59,073 nt of DNA from Phaseolibacter flectens ATCC 12775. Its GTDB lineage: Bacteria; Pseudomonadota; Gammaproteobacteria; Enterobacterales; Enterobacteriaceae. Location: contig NZ_JAEE01000001.1 of the NCBI RefSeq assembly GCF_000518745.1, forward strand, positions 1 through 59,073, in the 5' to 3' direction. Position numbers and translations under genes: made by a program. This document shows positions 33,413 to 44,612 of the stretch, one piece after another. Numbering within the stretch: the stretch's first letter is position 1; each line of letters starts with the position of its first letter. Below the pieces are notes generated by a model. The model was given only the letters and a program-made list of their open reading frames with translations. It had not been told where the DNA came from and ran no database searches.

Positions 33413-34252
33413 ATGAACCAGTTAACATTGTGTGACGAGCATCGGTTGTTTGGTGGACAGCAACAGCGCTGGCAGCATGATTCGACCCGTCTGCATTGCA
33501 CCATGAAATTCAGTCTTTTTTTGCCCCCGCAACACGCAGAAAAACCGGTTCCATTAATCTGGTGTTTAGCCGGGCTAACTTGTGATGACCAGAATTTTGC
33601 TATCAAATCTGGCGCACAAAAAGTGGCAGCACAATTGGGTCTCGCATTGATTATGCCTGATACCAGCCCGCGAGGCGCTCATATTGCTGATCATACAGAA
33701 TATGATTTAGGACAAGGGGCTGGCTTTTATCTCGATGCCACGCAAGCGCCATGGTCAGACCACTATCAGATGTTGACATACCTGAGCGAGGAACTGCCAA
33801 ACTTGGTCAGCAAACATTTTAATGTCAGTCAGCGCCAATCAATACTGGGCCACTCGATGGGTGGACACGGCGCATTAATGCTTGCCTTACGCCAGCCGGA
33901 ACGTTATCACTCGGTTTCAGCCTTTGCCCCAATCGTCAATCCCATGGATGTCCCTTGGGGACAAAAAGCCTTTCACCATTATCTCGGTGATAATCCCACG
34001 GCTTGGCAAGCCTACGATGCCTGTCAGTTAATGCGTCAATCTCCTCTTGCGATCCCGATCTTGATTGACCAAGGAGACCAAGATCCTTTTTTGCACACAC
34101 AACTGCAACCTCAACAGTTGCTGCTGGCTGAGCCTGCAATCCAACAGCTCCGTTGGCAGCCAGGGTATGACCATAGTTATTATTTTATCAGTAGTTTTAT
34201 CGAGGATCACTTACGCTTTCATCACCAGCATTTGCATGTGCAGGGAGATTGA
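33413..34252 (+). CDS. yeiG: S-formylglutathione hydrolase (YeiG/FrmB family)
   Basis: Serine esterase of the alpha/beta-hydrolase fold that releases formate from S-formylglutathione in formaldehyde detoxification. About 279 aa. The nucleophile elbow is [10 protein letters not shown] near residue 146; Asp in [11 protein letters not shown] and His in GYDHSYYF complete the triad. The start [13 protein letters not shown] at 33413 aligns with E. coli YeiG. It starts 17 bp after the LysR gene, which suggests a two-gene transcript. No frmA/adhC partner is nearby. Confidence 0.94.
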   Translation: MNQLTLCDEHRLFGGQQQRWQHDSTRLHCTMKFSLFLPPQHAEKPVPLIWCLAGLTCDDQNFAIKSGAQKVAAQLGLALIMPDTSPRGAHIADHTEYDLGQGAGFYLDATQAPWSDHYQMLTYLSEELPNLVSKHFNVSQRQSILGHSMGGHGALMLALRQPERYHSVSAFAPIVNPMDVPWGQKAFHHYLGDNPTAWQAYDACQLMRQSPLAIPILIDQGDQDPFLHTQLQPQQLLLAEPAIQQLRWQPGYDHSYYFISSFIEDHLRFHHQHLHVQGD

Positions 34253-34303
34253 TAGCTAACAGCGATGAATTAACCCTACAACCAGTGTTAACGTGCTTAA
34301 ACT

Positions 34304-34331
34304 AAAAAGGCGTCCTTATGGACGCCTTTTT
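34304..34331. terminator. Bidirectional terminator between yeiG and lysP
   Basis: A GGCGTCC/GGACGCC stem with a TTAT loop is flanked by five A on one side and five T on the other, so it can end both converging transcripts. Confidence 0.88.
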
Positions 34332-34342
34332 AGTCCGAAGAA

Positions 34343-35818
34343 TTACGGCTTTTTATCTTCCTGAAACGAAGGAAACACCATGTCATGTAAACGCACCAAC
34401 TTGCCGCCACGCAACACTTTGTAGCCCAGCCAAATTAACAAGAACAAAGGAATACCGATGTACGTAGCTGCCACACCGTACCAGTCGATTTTATCCGATA
34501 AGAAAGCCTGATAGTTTTGCCCCAGTGTAATGACTAAACAGAGGATAAAGGCAAAAATCGGTCCGATGGGGAAGAACCCTGCTTGATAAGGGAGATCTTG
34601 CAAGGCGTAACCTTGTGCCACATAGCCACGACGAAAGCGATAATGACTGATCGCTATCCCTAACCAAGCAATGAATCCGGTCATCCCTGAGGTATTAAGT
34701 AACCATAAGTAGACGGTTTGATTACCAAATCGGGAGGAGAGAAAACAGAGCGCAGCCACAACAGTCGTCACCAATAACGCGTTTAAAGGGACACCCTGTG
34801 AGGTCAATCGTGTAAAGATTTTAGGGGCTTTGCCTTCACGTGCTAAGTTGTATAGCATACGGGTTGACGCATACATCCCAGAGTTACCCGCTGACAATAC
34901 CGCAGTAAGGATAACCGCATTCATGACAGCCGCAGCAGACAATAAACCTGCATTTTCAAAGACTAGCGTGAATGGACTGACACTAATGTCGCCCACATCA
35001 TTACGCAATAATCTTGGATCAGTATAGGGCAGAAACAAGCTAATGATCAGAATAGCAAAAATATAAAATAGCAGAATACGCCAGAATATTTGTCTGACTG
35101 CCTTCGGAATATTTTTGCTCGGGTTTTCAGATTCCCCAGCCGCAATGCCGATCAGTTCTGTTCCTTGAAAAGAGAAACCGACCACCATGGCAACACCAAT
35201 CATGGCTGAAAAACCACCAGCAAAAGGCGCATCGCCAAGTTTCCAATTATGCAAGCCAGCCTGTTCTCCTCCTCGAAGGATACCAAACAACATAAGTAGA
35301 CCGATAATGATAAAGATCACGACAATCATGACCTTAATTAGCGAGAACCAGTATTCCGCTTCACCAAATCCCTTCACTGAGAAACAATTCAAGCAAAAGA
35401 TGACCGACAGGAACAACACACTCCAGATCCAACCCGGGGTGTCAGGAAACCAATAGCCCATGACCAATTGTGCTGCAACCAACTCTACCGCAATGGTGAC
35501 CGCCCAGTTGTACCAGTAATTCCATCCGAGGGCAAAACCAAAGCCTTCATCGACATATTTTGCACCGTAGGTCGAAAATGAACCAGACACAGGCATAAAT
35601 GCCGCCAATTCACCCAGACTGGTCATCAGAAAATAGACCATCAATCCAATAAATGCATAGGATAATAATGCCCCACCAGGCCCGGCCTGGGAGATACTGG
35701 CACCGGAGGCGACAAATAATCCTGTGCCAATCGACCCACCGATTGCAATCATGGTTAAATGTCGAGCTTTCAACTCGCGTTTTAAATGTGGCGTTTCAGT
35801 TTGTTGTTTTTTACTCAT
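34343..35818 (-). CDS. lysP: Lysine-specific permease LysP (APC family)
   Basis: Inner-membrane lysine:proton symporter; in E. coli it also senses lysine for CadC. About 491 aa from MSKKQQTETP (E. coli 489), with around twelve membrane segments. The amino-acid permease signature HLTMIAIGGSIGTGLFVASG lies near residue 20, and FSFQGTELIGIAAGE near 230. The frame opens at 35872 but the start at 35818 fits the family. Confidence 0.95.
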   Translation of the reverse strand: MSKKQQTETPHLKRELKARHLTMIAIGGSIGTGLFVASGASISQAGPGGALLSYAFIGLMVYFLMTSLGELAAFMPVSGSFSTYGAKYVDEGFGFALGWNYWYNWAVTIAVELVAAQLVMGYWFPDTPGWIWSVLFLSVIFCLNCFSVKGFGEAEYWFSLIKVMIVVIFIIIGLLMLFGILRGGEQAGLHNWKLGDAPFAGGFSAMIGVAMVVGFSFQGTELIGIAAGESENPSKNIPKAVRQIFWRILLFYIFAILIISLFLPYTDPRLLRNDVGDISVSPFTLVFENAGLLSAAAVMNAVILTAVLSAGNSGMYASTRMLYNLAREGKAPKIFTRLTSQGVPLNALLVTTVVAALCFLSSRFGNQTVYLWLLNTSGMTGFIAWLGIAISHYRFRRGYVAQGYALQDLPYQAGFFPIGPIFAFILCLVITLGQNYQAFLSDKIDWYGVAATYIGIPLFLLIWLGYKVLRGGKLVRLHDMVFPSFQEDKKP

Positions 35819-36391
35819 TAGATCACGACTAATCACCTGGATAGAAAGGCGGAATTGTATCAACTTCGTCAATTCTGTATAGCAGAACTGTCATGTTATT
35901 AATTAGCTTAATGATTAAACTGAAATTATAAGTAAATAAACCGCCGGCAAGACCGATTTCTTACTGAAAATCCGTAATAAAACCTTGTAAAACGCTGTTT
36001 ACAAGGTCGTGCTGTAGGTGACTATAAATACAAAAAGCACAGGATTTCCAAGATCGGCTGCCAATTTTTGCGATCTCTCACCTGCGGCAAGGTCATTGCT
36101 TTTACTTATCAGCGCCCAACCACAGACGCCATATCATGTAGGCCCCTCGATTAGGGTACTGAATGGGTCTAGTGATCATGGTAAAACCTGCCATTGTTTA
36201 AGGGATCGTCTACACCAAGACGACATGAAGATTGTCGGTGCGGTACAATCCAATTAGCCACAAGGGATCATTTCGTTCAGGATTAGCCTAATGGCATCAG
36301 TCTGTTCAAATCATCCGTTAATGTGACTTTGCATCTTGCCTGACTCTGGTATGCTGGCAAGAATGATGACGAGTATAATCGAGGAGTTTAA
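35819..36391. other. lysP-nfo divergent intergenic region
   Basis: No gene or known riboswitch fold recognised over 570 bp. It should hold the divergent promoters. The nfo start has GAGGAG upstream at about 36380. Confidence 0.5.
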
Positions 36392-37234
36392 ATGAAATTT
36401 ATTGGAGCACATGTCAGTGCTGCGGGCGGTGTCGAAAATGCCGTTCAACGAGCCAGTGAGCTTGGTGCCACCGCCTTCGCGCTTTTCACCAAAAACCAAC
36501 GCCAATGGCAAGCCCCGCCTCTTACCACCTCCAGCATTGATGCCTTTCATCTGGCCTGCGAGCGCCATCAGTTTCGTCATCATCAGATTTTACCTCACGA
36601 CAGTTATTTAATTAATCTTGGTCACCCAGATACAGAAGCATTACAAAAATCTCGGCATGCTTTTATTGATGAAATGCAACGAGCCCAACAACTTGGACTC
36701 TCTTTGCTTAATTTCCATCCTGGGAGTCATCTCAAAAAAGTAGACGTGAGTCAGTGCCTTGCCACCATCGCTGAATCGATTAATATTGCACTTGAATGCA
36801 CCGAGGGCGTCACGGCGGTCATCGAAAATACAGCCGGACAAGGTACCAATTTGGGTTATCGTTTTGAACATTTAGCAGAAATCATCCATCAAGTAGAGGA
36901 TAAATCCCGTGTCGGTGTTTGCATTGATACGTGCCATGCCTTTGCCGCCGGTTACGATTTACGTAGCGAACAAGATTGCATCACCACCTTTGATCAATTT
37001 GAACAGATTGTTGGTTTCGACTATTTACGAGGCCTGCATCTCAATGATGCTAAAAGTGCATTTAACAGTCGGGTTGATCGTCATGCGAGTTTAGGTGAAG
37101 GCAACATTGGCTATTCTGCCTTTACGTTTATTATGCAGGATCCTCGTTTTGATGGTATCCCAATGATCTTAGAAACAACCGATCCGCAACGATGGAAAGC
37201 AGAGCTGGACTGGCTAAGATCACAGCAAAAATAA
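36392..37234 (+). CDS. nfo: Endonuclease IV (AP endonuclease)
   Basis: Metal-dependent DNA repair enzyme that cleaves at abasic sites and trims 3' blocking groups. 280 aa. The AP endonuclease family 2 signatures are visible: [13 protein letters not shown] near residue 144, [16 protein letters not shown] near 175 and [12 protein letters not shown] near 228, which together bind the trinuclear zinc site. Confidence 0.97.
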   Translation: MKFIGAHVSAAGGVENAVQRASELGATAFALFTKNQRQWQAPPLTTSSIDAFHLACERHQFRHHQILPHDSYLINLGHPDTEALQKSRHAFIDEMQRAQQLGLSLLNFHPGSHLKKVDVSQCLATIAESINIALECTEGVTAVIENTAGQGTNLGYRFEHLAEIIHQVEDKSRVGVCIDTCHAFAAGYDLRSEQDCITTFDQFEQIVGFDYLRGLHLNDAKSAFNSRVDRHASLGEGNIGYSAFTFIMQDPRFDGIPMILETTDPQRWKAELDWLRSQQK

Positions 37235-37294
37235 TCGAATGAAACCGAATAAGCCTGATAACACCTCTTCGATTCCCTTCACCGTTCGCGCTCA

Positions 37295-37334
37295 CCCATC
37301 ACACAGCCTATGCCTTAGGCTGTTCTGTGATGGG
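37295..37334 (-). terminator. Large hairpin downstream of fruA and nfo
   Basis: CCCATCAC pairs with GTGATGGG and the inner ACAGCCTA with TAGGCTGT, forming a roughly 16-bp stem with a TCT bulge. It lies between converging nfo and fruA, where a shared terminator is expected, but lacks a long T-run. Confidence 0.5.
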
Positions 37335-37349
37335 CAGGTTGACGAGGAT

Positions 37350-39035
37350 TTATTTTAATTCTGCCGGTCTCAGTAACGCATAGCTGATACCAGAGACCAC
37401 ACTGCCTGCCACAATAGCAAACAAATAGCCCAATACAGGGGTAATGGCGCCGGGGATCAGCATAACAAATAGCCCACCATGTGGTGCCATCAATTTTGCG
37501 CCAACCGCCATCGAAATGGCTCCGGTGATGGCGCCACCGACAATACAACAGGGTAAGACGCGGATAGGATCGCGAGCGGCAAAGGGGATCGCGCCTTCAG
37601 AGATAAAACACATCCCGAGAACAAGGGCTGCTTTACCGGCATCCTGTTCTGAGCGGTTAAATTTACGGCGAGCGATCAATGTCGCGATGCCCATGGCTAA
37701 CGGCGGCACCATTCCACCGGCCATAATGGCGGCCATGGGCGTGTAAATTTGCGTACTGAGTATGCCCACGCCAAAGGCGTAAGCGACTTTATTGACCGGA
37801 CCGCCCATGTCAGTACACATCATACCACCAAGGATCGCGCCAAGGAGGATTGCATTGCCGGTGCCCATCGCACCAAGCCAATCGGTTAGCCATAGCATAA
37901 TCCGAGAAACCGGCGTACCGACGACGTAGATCATCAGTAATCCCGTCACCAGCGAAGCCAATAAAGGAATGATCAAAATCGGTTTTAATGCTTCCATACT
38001 GGCAGGGAGACGCACTTTATTACTGATGAGTCGGGCAATGTAACCAGCAATAAAACCGGCAATGATACCGCCGATAAACCCCGCATTCGCACTGTTCGCC
38101 AACATACCACCAATCAAACCAGGTGTTAGACCCGGACGATCAGCAATCGAAAACGCGATAAAGCCCGCAAGCACGGGCACCATCAAAGCAAAGGCCGCAT
38201 CCCCTCCAATGTGCTTTAACGCTGCCGCTAACGTGCCAGGTTGCTCAAAGGCATGAATACCAAACATAAAGGACAAGGCAATACATAAGCCACCCGCAAC
38301 CACCATCGGTAGCATATAAGAGACCCCTGTCAACAAATGACGATAAGCGCCTGATTTTTCGTTATCGTTAGCCTGAAGACTCGCGCCACTGTCACGCGTT
38401 TGGTGACTGCCAGCCGGCTGATAGGGTTTGGCTTGTTGCTGTGCTTTATCAAATTCTTGCGCCGTCTTTTTTAAGGCCAGACTGGTGCTGGTACGATACA
38501 GGGGTTTGCCAGCAAATTTGCCTAAGTCAACTTCAATATCCGCAGCCACTAACACCCAATCTGCCGCGGCCACTTCCTCTGCCGTAATCGGTGTGCCCGC
38601 CCCCACTGAACCACGCGTTTCGACCCTCACCTGCCAACCTCGTTTTGCTGCTTCGGCTTGAATGGCTTCTGCTGCCATAAAGGTGTGGGCAACTCCAGTT
38701 GGGCAGGCTGTAATAGCAACAATAAACGGCGTTTTTGCGGACGCGCACTCATCTGTGTGCGTCGTGCTAGATGACTGCCACGGTAACGCTTGTTGACTCG
38801 CATTGACCAATACTGCCTTGGTATCAGTCAACCATACGTCGATCGATGTGTTCCAAACTTTTTTACCCTCAAGCCCGGTGGTCGGCACGGCACCTAAGAC
38901 AATAACTAACTCAGCGTCTTCCAAAGTCGAAGCAAGATGGTACTCACTGCCAGACGCAGCGTACTCTAAAGCGTGACGTGCCATAAATTGAGAGGCAATC
39001 CCTATAGCAGGATCAATTATCAAAAAAGTTTTCAT
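37350..39035 (-). CDS. fruA: Fructose PTS permease EIIB'BC
   Basis: Membrane component that imports fructose as fructose 1-phosphate. 561 aa. The N-terminal degenerate B' domain (about 1-95) is followed by the EIIB domain with the phosphorylated Cys in ITACPTGVAHTFMAAEA near residue 112, then the EIIC domain of about eight to ten membrane segments from residue 225. The start overlaps the end of fruK by 4 nt; it is the last gene of fruBKA. Confidence 0.96.
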   Translation of the reverse strand: MKTFLIIDPAIGIASQFMARHALEYAASGSEYHLASTLEDAELVIVLGAVPTTGLEGKKVWNTSIDVWLTDTKAVLVNASQQALPWQSSSTTHTDECASAKTPFIVAITACPTGVAHTFMAAEAIQAEAAKRGWQVRVETRGSVGAGTPITAEEVAAADWVLVAADIEVDLGKFAGKPLYRTSTSLALKKTAQEFDKAQQQAKPYQPAGSHQTRDSGASLQANDNEKSGAYRHLLTGVSYMLPMVVAGGLCIALSFMFGIHAFEQPGTLAAALKHIGGDAAFALMVPVLAGFIAFSIADRPGLTPGLIGGMLANSANAGFIGGIIAGFIAGYIARLISNKVRLPASMEALKPILIIPLLASLVTGLLMIYVVGTPVSRIMLWLTDWLGAMGTGNAILLGAILGGMMCTDMGGPVNKVAYAFGVGILSTQIYTPMAAIMAGGMVPPLAMGIATLIARRKFNRSEQDAGKAALVLGMCFISEGAIPFAARDPIRVLPCCIVGGAITGAISMAVGAKLMAPHGGLFVMLIPGAITPVLGYLFAIVAGSVVSGISYALLRPAELK

Positions 39036-39991
39036 TGTGGCTCCCTCTGCTGCCCATTTACTGCTTGTATTTCGACTTTTGCCATCAATGTATCAAGCTG
39101 CTGTCTATCACTGATACCGACACCCGTTTGCTCAACAGCCTGACCCGCGACAGCTGTCGCCAGTCTGAGACACTGCTCAATACTTTGATCATTTAATAAT
39201 CCCCAAGCCAGACCCGCTACCATGGAATCTCCTGCGCCAACCGTACTGACTACGTGGCAGGCAAGAGGTTTTGCCAGTAAACAGCCTTGCTGATTAACCC
39301 ACAGCGCCCCCGCTGAGCCAAGGGAGACCACCACATGCTCAATCCCTAAATTTTGCAGTTGCAAAGCGGCCTGTTGAATGTCATCCAAGCTGGTCAATTG
39401 GCGATCAGCCCATTGTTCCAACTCTCGATGATTGGGTTTAATGAGCCAAGGTACAACGGTTAATCCGTGTTTTAACGCCTCGCCACTGCTATCCAATAGG
39501 ATACGCGGGCAAACTTGTTTGACGGCACAAAGCCAATTTTTAAATTCAGTTGACTCAATGCCTTGAGCAAGACTGCCGCTAATACAAACCATATCCATCT
39601 TGGCCAGCCAAACTAAAGACTGTTCACTGAACTGCTGCCAATCAGCTTGACTCACCGTAAAACCTGAAAAATTAAGATCGGTGACAACGTCACCACTTTC
39701 AGTTAACTTAACATTAATACGGGTTCGCCCTTCAACAGCTACACAGTGATCCGTGATCGACTGGCGCTGAAATAACGCATGATATTCAGCGATATTATCT
39801 TGTCCTAAGAGACCGCCCGCTGTCACGTTTGCACCGAGATCACTGAGTACTTTGGCAACGTTGATCCCTTTCCCCGCAGGATGTAAACCCGCGGTCTGGA
39901 TCTGATTGACTTCGCCACGCTCAATATGATCAGCAAAGCCAACCAAATCAAAGGCGGGGTTGAAGGTAATAGTCGCAATTTGCCGACTCAT
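39032..39991 (-). CDS. fruK: 1-phosphofructokinase
   Basis: PfkB-family kinase that converts fructose 1-phosphate to fructose 1,6-bisphosphate in the cytosol. 319 aa. The ATP-binding and catalytic motif [17 protein letters not shown] with the catalytic Asp lies near residue 247, and the N-terminal [20 protein letters not shown] is typical. It overlaps both neighbours by 4 nt, consistent with a tightly coupled operon. Confidence 0.96.
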   Translation of the reverse strand: MSRQIATITFNPAFDLVGFADHIERGEVNQIQTAGLHPAGKGINVAKVLSDLGANVTAGGLLGQDNIAEYHALFQRQSITDHCVAVEGRTRINVKLTESGDVVTDLNFSGFTVSQADWQQFSEQSLVWLAKMDMVCISGSLAQGIESTEFKNWLCAVKQVCPRILLDSSGEALKHGLTVVPWLIKPNHRELEQWADRQLTSLDDIQQAALQLQNLGIEHVVVSLGSAGALWVNQQGCLLAKPLACHVVSTVGAGDSMVAGLAWGLLNDQSIEQCLRLATAVAGQAVEQTGVGISDRQQLDTLMAKVEIQAVNGQQREPQ

Positions 39992-41121
39992 GCTGCCCCC
40001 TCGCCTAAGCCGCTTTCAATGGCATCGTTGATTGCCTGCAAGGCTTCCTGAGCTTGAGGACCACTCACCGTAAAGCGCAGACGATGACCTTTTTTCACGC
40101 CTAATGCTACCACTTTCATTAAGCTGCGACCGTTAGCAGGTTTACCACTGCCATCCAAATTGGTGATACTGACCTCACAATCGAATTGTTTAATCACGGT
40201 GACCAATGCGGTGCCGGGTCTTGCATGCAAGCCATGTTCGTTGCGGATTACAAATTCTGCATTTAACGATTGTTCTGCCGCAGCAACCTCACTGGTTAAA
40301 AGTGCCACCAAGCCAGCCGCATCCGCGCTGAGAAGTTCACTCGATCTTTCTGAGATTAACAATCGATGAAGATAATTCATTACCGTCAACGGCTGCTCAT
40401 CGACTGCAGCGACAGTCAGCAATAATGAAACCGGCTGGCCTTGTTCGGTAAGAGATTGATTGGCTGGACGGCTTATCGCAATGGCACTGGCTAAATTGCC
40501 CGTGACACAATCACTCAACCAAATTCCCTGACCAAGGTAAAGGGGAGTTTGGGAAAGTACCGAAGCAATAAAATGGTTGTCCACTGCCTGCTTCGATCTG
40601 AGTCGTGCAATATTTGCACTTTGTAATGTGAGCCAATCTTCGGCAGGGATCGCCAAACTCAACATGCTGGTATCAAAGAAAAACTCACCTTGAAGCTTCT
40701 CTCCCATCAGTATCGCCCGAATTTCCTCAGCACTGGCGTGTTTCAGGGTCTGTTCCAGACTTTCATCACTCAGGACATGAGTGAGCTGACGTAATAATGC
40801 CAAATGTTCATCCGATCGTGCCGCAATCCCGATCACTAACCACGCTGTCTGACCATTTCCCCAGTCAATTCCTTGTGGGTACTGAAAGACTTGAACCCCC
40901 GTTTTCAGCACTAAATCGCGGGTGGCGGTGGTACCATGAGGGATCGCAATACCGTTACCTAAATACGTCGTGGTTTGCTGTTCTCGATCCAGCATTCCCT
41001 GAACATAAGCCTCTCCGGTATTACCTGCTGCGGCTAAAGCAGCGGCGACTTGTTGGATAGCCTGCTGTTTATCAGTGGCGGAGGCCCCTGTATGAATCGC
41101 TTGGACATCTAGCTGGAACAT
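39988..41121 (-). CDS. fruB: Fructose PTS diphosphoryl transfer protein (EIIA-HPr)
   Basis: Cytosolic fusion that passes phosphate from enzyme I to FruA. 377 aa. The EIIA domain at residues 1-145 has the active His in [11 protein letters not shown] near 62; a central linker domain follows; the C-terminal FPr domain (about 285-377) has the His of [13 protein letters not shown]. First gene of fruBKA; AAGGAG lies just upstream of the ATG. Confidence 0.96.
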   Translation of the reverse strand: MFQLDVQAIHTGASATDKQQAIQQVAAALAAAGNTGEAYVQGMLDREQQTTTYLGNGIAIPHGTTATRDLVLKTGVQVFQYPQGIDWGNGQTAWLVIGIAARSDEHLALLRQLTHVLSDESLEQTLKHASAEEIRAILMGEKLQGEFFFDTSMLSLAIPAEDWLTLQSANIARLRSKQAVDNHFIASVLSQTPLYLGQGIWLSDCVTGNLASAIAISRPANQSLTEQGQPVSLLLTVAAVDEQPLTVMNYLHRLLISERSSELLSADAAGLVALLTSEVAAAEQSLNAEFVIRNEHGLHARPGTALVTVIKQFDCEVSITNLDGSGKPANGRSLMKVVALGVKKGHRLRFTVSGPQAQEALQAINDAIESGLGEGAA

Positions 41122-41141
41122 AACTCTCCTTACTCACTCAT

Positions 41142-41157
41142 GTTGAATCGTTTCAGC
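41142..41157 (-). promoter_or_regulatory. Cra (FruR) operator of fruBKA
   Basis: GCTGAAACGATTCAAC on the minus strand matches the enteric Cra consensus (GCTGAAWCGWTTCA) fully and is nearly palindromic. It lies 20 bp upstream of the fruB start, next to an AT-rich -10-like TATATA at about 41161-41166, so Cra would block initiation and fructose 1-phosphate would relieve it. Confidence 0.85.
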
Positions 41158-41668
41158 CACCGTATATAAAATACAGTCACATTGAATAGCGAAATACCTG
41201 TGCATTCAGATCTCTTGCCATATAAAGCCAAAACCTTGAGCTTTATATCAGAATTTTCGAGGTAAAATTTTGATATCAAACACACTTTTAAAATAAAGCA
41301 AAGGATAACCGCCTTGACTGTCGAATTCGTGTGCATATGCCCTCTTGGGTCAGGCGCCAACGGTTAGGTTAGGCTATGCCACCGTCACCACACAATTCCG
41401 CACGGTGGCGACGCACAATAATGCAGCTGCGTACAATCACAATCTCACCCTGTCCATGGTAGCCATCTGATCATTTAAGTTAAACACAAGGCATATGCGC
41501 CTTTGTCTGCCAACCGATCCGCTATGCTATCCTACCGAGTTCCATGCTGTAGATGACAACCATTGCCGTCCTTTGTGCAGGGATCGGTGAAACCCGAAAT
41601 CATTGTCGGTGAACTCATCAATAACAACCATCACGAATAAACGCACCTGTTTTCAGCCATCTTCACAT
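41158..41668. other. fruB-yeiW intergenic region with inverted repeat
   Basis: No gene supported. It holds the fru promoter next to the Cra site and, at 41378-41409, an 8-bp inverted repeat (GCCACCGT / ACGGTGGC) with a 16-nt loop and no T-run. Confidence 0.45.
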
Positions 41669-41923
41669 TCATGGCCGGGTTAAATGCTCCAAATCAAGTA
41701 AATAGCGAGTTGCCTCAGCAGGATTGTTACCACACATCTCACGACTGGCCTGCAGCCCCGCACACACAGCAGGACGCAGTGGTGAATCAAATATTAGGCA
41801 ACGCCTATCTTCGCTCAATTGGACACAAGGCGTATTTGCGGGTTTTCCCTGTGGCATTCCGGGTATGGGACTGGAAATGGAAGGGGCGATACAACAGGCA
41901 CCACACTCAATTCGGCATTGCAT
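41669..41923 (-). CDS. yeiW: YeiW-like YkgJ-family cysteine cluster protein
   Basis: 84 aa starting [17 protein letters not shown], the same length as E. coli YeiW; the frame opens earlier at 41971 without support. Conserved cysteines occur as CxxCC near residue 7, one in TPCVQL, one in RRCLIF and one in AVCAGLQAS, the pattern of the YkgJ/UPF0153 family thought to bind zinc or iron. Function unknown. Position between fruB and yeiP is conserved. Confidence 0.9.
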   Translation of the reverse strand: MQCRIECGACCIAPSISSPIPGMPQGKPANTPCVQLSEDRRCLIFDSPLRPAVCAGLQASREMCGNNPAEATRYLLDLEHLTRP

Positions 41924-42161
41924 AAAAAACGCTCTTTGACTTAGCAGTTTAATGGGGTTGCCATTGAACATACCAGAATCTCTAAGTCAGTGCGAGGATC
42001 CGCAACTTGCGGTCATTAAAAGCGAAACGGCATCCCTGAGTCATCCACGGTATCTGTTCGCTATCTTGTCCGGTTATCGTATAATCTTGGGGAGTGGCGC
42101 GGTCTCTTCCTGTTCACCAAAAACAGGGCGGTGACCGCATTGACGTGTTTAAGGGGTAATT

Positions 42162-42734
42162 ATGCCTAAGGCAAATGAAATAAAACGGGGCATGGCGGTG
42201 TCTGTGGACGGCCGCCTGCTCCTCGTGAAAGAGATTGATGTGCAGAGTCCGAGTGCAAGAGGCGCCGCGACCTTATATAAAATGCGCTTTACCGATATCA
42301 GAACAGGCCTCAAAGTGGAAGAACGTTTTAAAGGGGATGACATTATCGATGCCATTTCCCTTAATCGGCGACCGGTGACGTTTTCCTATCTTGATGGGGA
42401 TGAATATGTCTTTATGGATGATGAGGATTTCACACCTTATCATTTTAAAAAATCAAAAATAGAAGAAGAATTACTGTTTATCGCTGAAGGTGGCATACCC
42501 GGCATACAAGTACTAACAATGGATGATCACATCCTCGCTCTTGAACTTCCACAAACTGTCGATATGCAAATTGATCAAACTTCGCCAGGAATTAAAGGAG
42601 CCTCTGCCAGTGCGAGAACTAAACCCGCCACCATGGCCACGGGCTTAACTGTGCAAGTACCTGAATACCTCAATCCCGGAGATAAAATTCGTATTCATAT
42701 TGCTGATCGACGCTTTATGGGACGCGCGGATTAA
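42162..42734 (+). CDS. yeiP: Elongation factor P-like protein YeiP (EfpL)
   Basis: Translation factor paralogue of EF-P that helps ribosomes at difficult proline motifs. 190 aa, three beta-barrel domains. The loop that carries the modified Lys in EF-P reads [14 protein letters not shown] here, with Arg at the tip as in EfpL proteins, so no lysylation is expected. The C-terminal EFP signature region ends [14 protein letters not shown]. Confidence 0.95.
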   Translation: MPKANEIKRGMAVSVDGRLLLVKEIDVQSPSARGAATLYKMRFTDIRTGLKVEERFKGDDIIDAISLNRRPVTFSYLDGDEYVFMDDEDFTPYHFKKSKIEEELLFIAEGGIPGIQVLTMDDHILALELPQTVDMQIDQTSPGIKGASASARTKPATMATGLTVQVPEYLNPGDKIRIHIADRRFMGRAD

Positions 42735-42973
42735 TTCTCTTGCCCGGCCGTAAAACACCTTCGGATACGGCCGACCTTGATTTTGCACGTCCTTTTCTCA
42801 ACGTCTTCCCTGTCATCGTCGTAACCCTTAAACCGTTAGCACGGCAGAAAATAGCTAAATGACTTTGTTTATTGAGCTAAATAACAGTAAAATCCACCAA
42901 AAAACCAAACAATGATAATTATATGTATTATTAATGTTAGTCAGGTATTGACTTCTATTTTATGTGGGACGTT

Positions 42974-43672
42974 ATGGACAAATTAAAACTCTTTCCAATC
43001 ATTTTGTTAAATCTTGCCGGATTTTTACTTTTCTTCAGCTGGTACTTACCCACCAACCACGGTCTATGGTATCAACTCGACTGCGCCGTTTTCTTTTATT
43101 TTAATCATTTGCTGTTTGAATCTCATTCCTTTGCCGTTTTTGTTGCAATAACGAATATTCGCGGCTTTGATGTTGTGTCTTTAATGGCAATGGGGCTGCT
43201 TTATTACAGCTACTGGCGCCGACGTGATGCAAAAGGCCAACGCGACATGCTGGCGATCGGCCTAACCATGCTTATCACCGCGGTAGTTGTCAACAATATT
43301 GGGCACCTGATCCCTGTCTCACACCCAAGTCCCTCACGTTTTTTTACTGATGTATATCACGCTGGAACCTTGACAGGGATCAAAACAAAAGATGGTTCTG
43401 GTGACAGTTTCCCAGGTGATCACGGAATGATGCTGATTATATTTAGCTGTTTTATGTGGCGTTACCTCGGATTGCGTGCCTTTTTCTACAGTCTGCTTAT
43501 TAGCCTCATTTTTTCCCTCCCTCGCCTCATGGCGGGCGCTCACTGGCTATCTGATATTCTGGTTGGTTCATTATCCGTCTCGATGGTGGCACTCAGCTGG
43601 TGGCTACTGACGCCAGCCAGTGACAAATTAATCAATTGGATCACAACAAAATTGCCTTGGCCTAAGGCTTAA
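42974..43672 (+). CDS. lpxT: Lipid A 1-diphosphate synthase LpxT
   Basis: Inner-membrane PAP2-superfamily phosphotransferase that adds a second phosphate to the lipid A 1-position using undecaprenyl pyrophosphate. About 232 aa from MDKLKLFPII, with around six membrane segments. The PAP2 motifs are GDSFPGDHG near residue 139 and RLMAGAHWLSDI near 178. In Salmonella and E. coli its activity competes with amine modification of lipid A, relevant because an arn operon is in the same window. Confidence 0.92.
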   Translation: MDKLKLFPIILLNLAGFLLFFSWYLPTNHGLWYQLDCAVFFYFNHLLFESHSFAVFVAITNIRGFDVVSLMAMGLLYYSYWRRRDAKGQRDMLAIGLTMLITAVVVNNIGHLIPVSHPSPSRFFTDVYHAGTLTGIKTKDGSGDSFPGDHGMMLIIFSCFMWRYLGLRAFFYSLLISLIFSLPRLMAGAHWLSDILVGSLSVSMVALSWWLLTPASDKLINWITTKLPWPKA

Positions 43673-44003
43673 TCAGTGCTCAATTGCTTGTCAACGTCCA
43701 CTGACTGACAGAAAAACAGCCCAGAAATCCCTGGTAATTTGTCTTAAACAGACGCTTTTTTCCTGTCAGTCTTATTTCCTGAAACAAAATCTAATGAAAA
43801 AAACTCGCCTGATAATATTTTATGCGTTAACCTTATGGGTAATTCAGAGAGTTTTTACTCTTTCAATTGAGTCAGGGTAAGAAATGCCACCTTGCAAGTG
43901 GTGGTTTGCCAGCGCCCTTTGTTACCTTCGTTCTCTGAATTATTGTCCTGTTAAACATTCAGGAATTATTTTTATTGAATTGTTCTGAAGGAAAATACTA
44001 CAA
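43673..44003. other. mepS upstream region
   Basis: No gene seen in this 330-bp stretch. It should contain the mepS promoter and leader; nothing specific was recognised. Confidence 0.45.
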
Positions 44004-44585
44004 ATGGTCAAATCTCAACCACACCTGAGATATTTCTGGCAAAGTCTTATCGCCGTTACGTTGGCCTCCGTGTTATCAGCTTGCAGTACACCGGGTATTC
44101 CTCGTACTGATACGGCAGAGAAGCATGACGTCAGCAACCAACAACAAGGTTACTTACTTCAGGCGTCTCAAGATGAATTTGAGCAGTTGGTTAAAAACGT
44201 GGATGTCAAATCACGGATCCTCAACCAATATGCCAGCTGGAAAGGCGTACGCTACCGTTTGGGCGGCGATACCCGCCGTGGCATTGATTGCTCCGCCTTT
44301 GTACAACGAACCTTTCGTGAGCAATTTGGTATTGATTTGCCTCGTTCAACCTATGAGCAAAAAACAACAGGACATTACATTGCCAGAAACAAATTACGTG
44401 TTGGCGATTTAGTTCTGTTTCGCTCAGGATCAACGGGACGACATATCGGTATATATCTGGGTAATGATAAATTTGTCCACGCGTCCACCAGCAGTGGCGT
44501 GATGATTTCAAGTCTGAATGAAAATTATTGGAAAAAGCGCTATAGGGAAGGTCGGCGTATCATTGGGACTCAATATCAGAGCTAA
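44004..44585 (+). CDS. mepS: Murein DD-endopeptidase MepS (Spr), NlpC/P60 lipoprotein
   Basis: Outer-membrane lipoprotein that cleaves D-Ala-mDAP cross-links to allow cell wall growth. 193 aa (E. coli 188). The signal peptide ends in the lipobox LSAC at Cys27. The NlpC/P60 domain has the catalytic Cys in [10 protein letters not shown] near residue 95 and His residues in GRHIGIYLG and FVHAS. Confidence 0.95.
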   Translation: MVKSQPHLRYFWQSLIAVTLASVLSACSTPGIPRTDTAEKHDVSNQQQGYLLQASQDEFEQLVKNVDVKSRILNQYASWKGVRYRLGGDTRRGIDCSAFVQRTFREQFGIDLPRSTYEQKTTGHYIARNKLRVGDLVLFRSGSTGRHIGIYLGNDKFVHASTSSGVMISSLNENYWKKRYREGRRIIGTQYQS

Positions 44586-44612
44586 TTGATGACCTTGTTC
44601 GGCAATCATACG

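Noticed and set aside
35819..36391. Lysine riboswitch upstream of lysP
   Set aside because: No L-box core motifs were recognised; a normal promoter region is the simpler reading.
41130..41360. Minus-strand ORF upstream of fruB
   Set aside because: It covers the Cra operator and the fru promoter, and its product has no coding signature.
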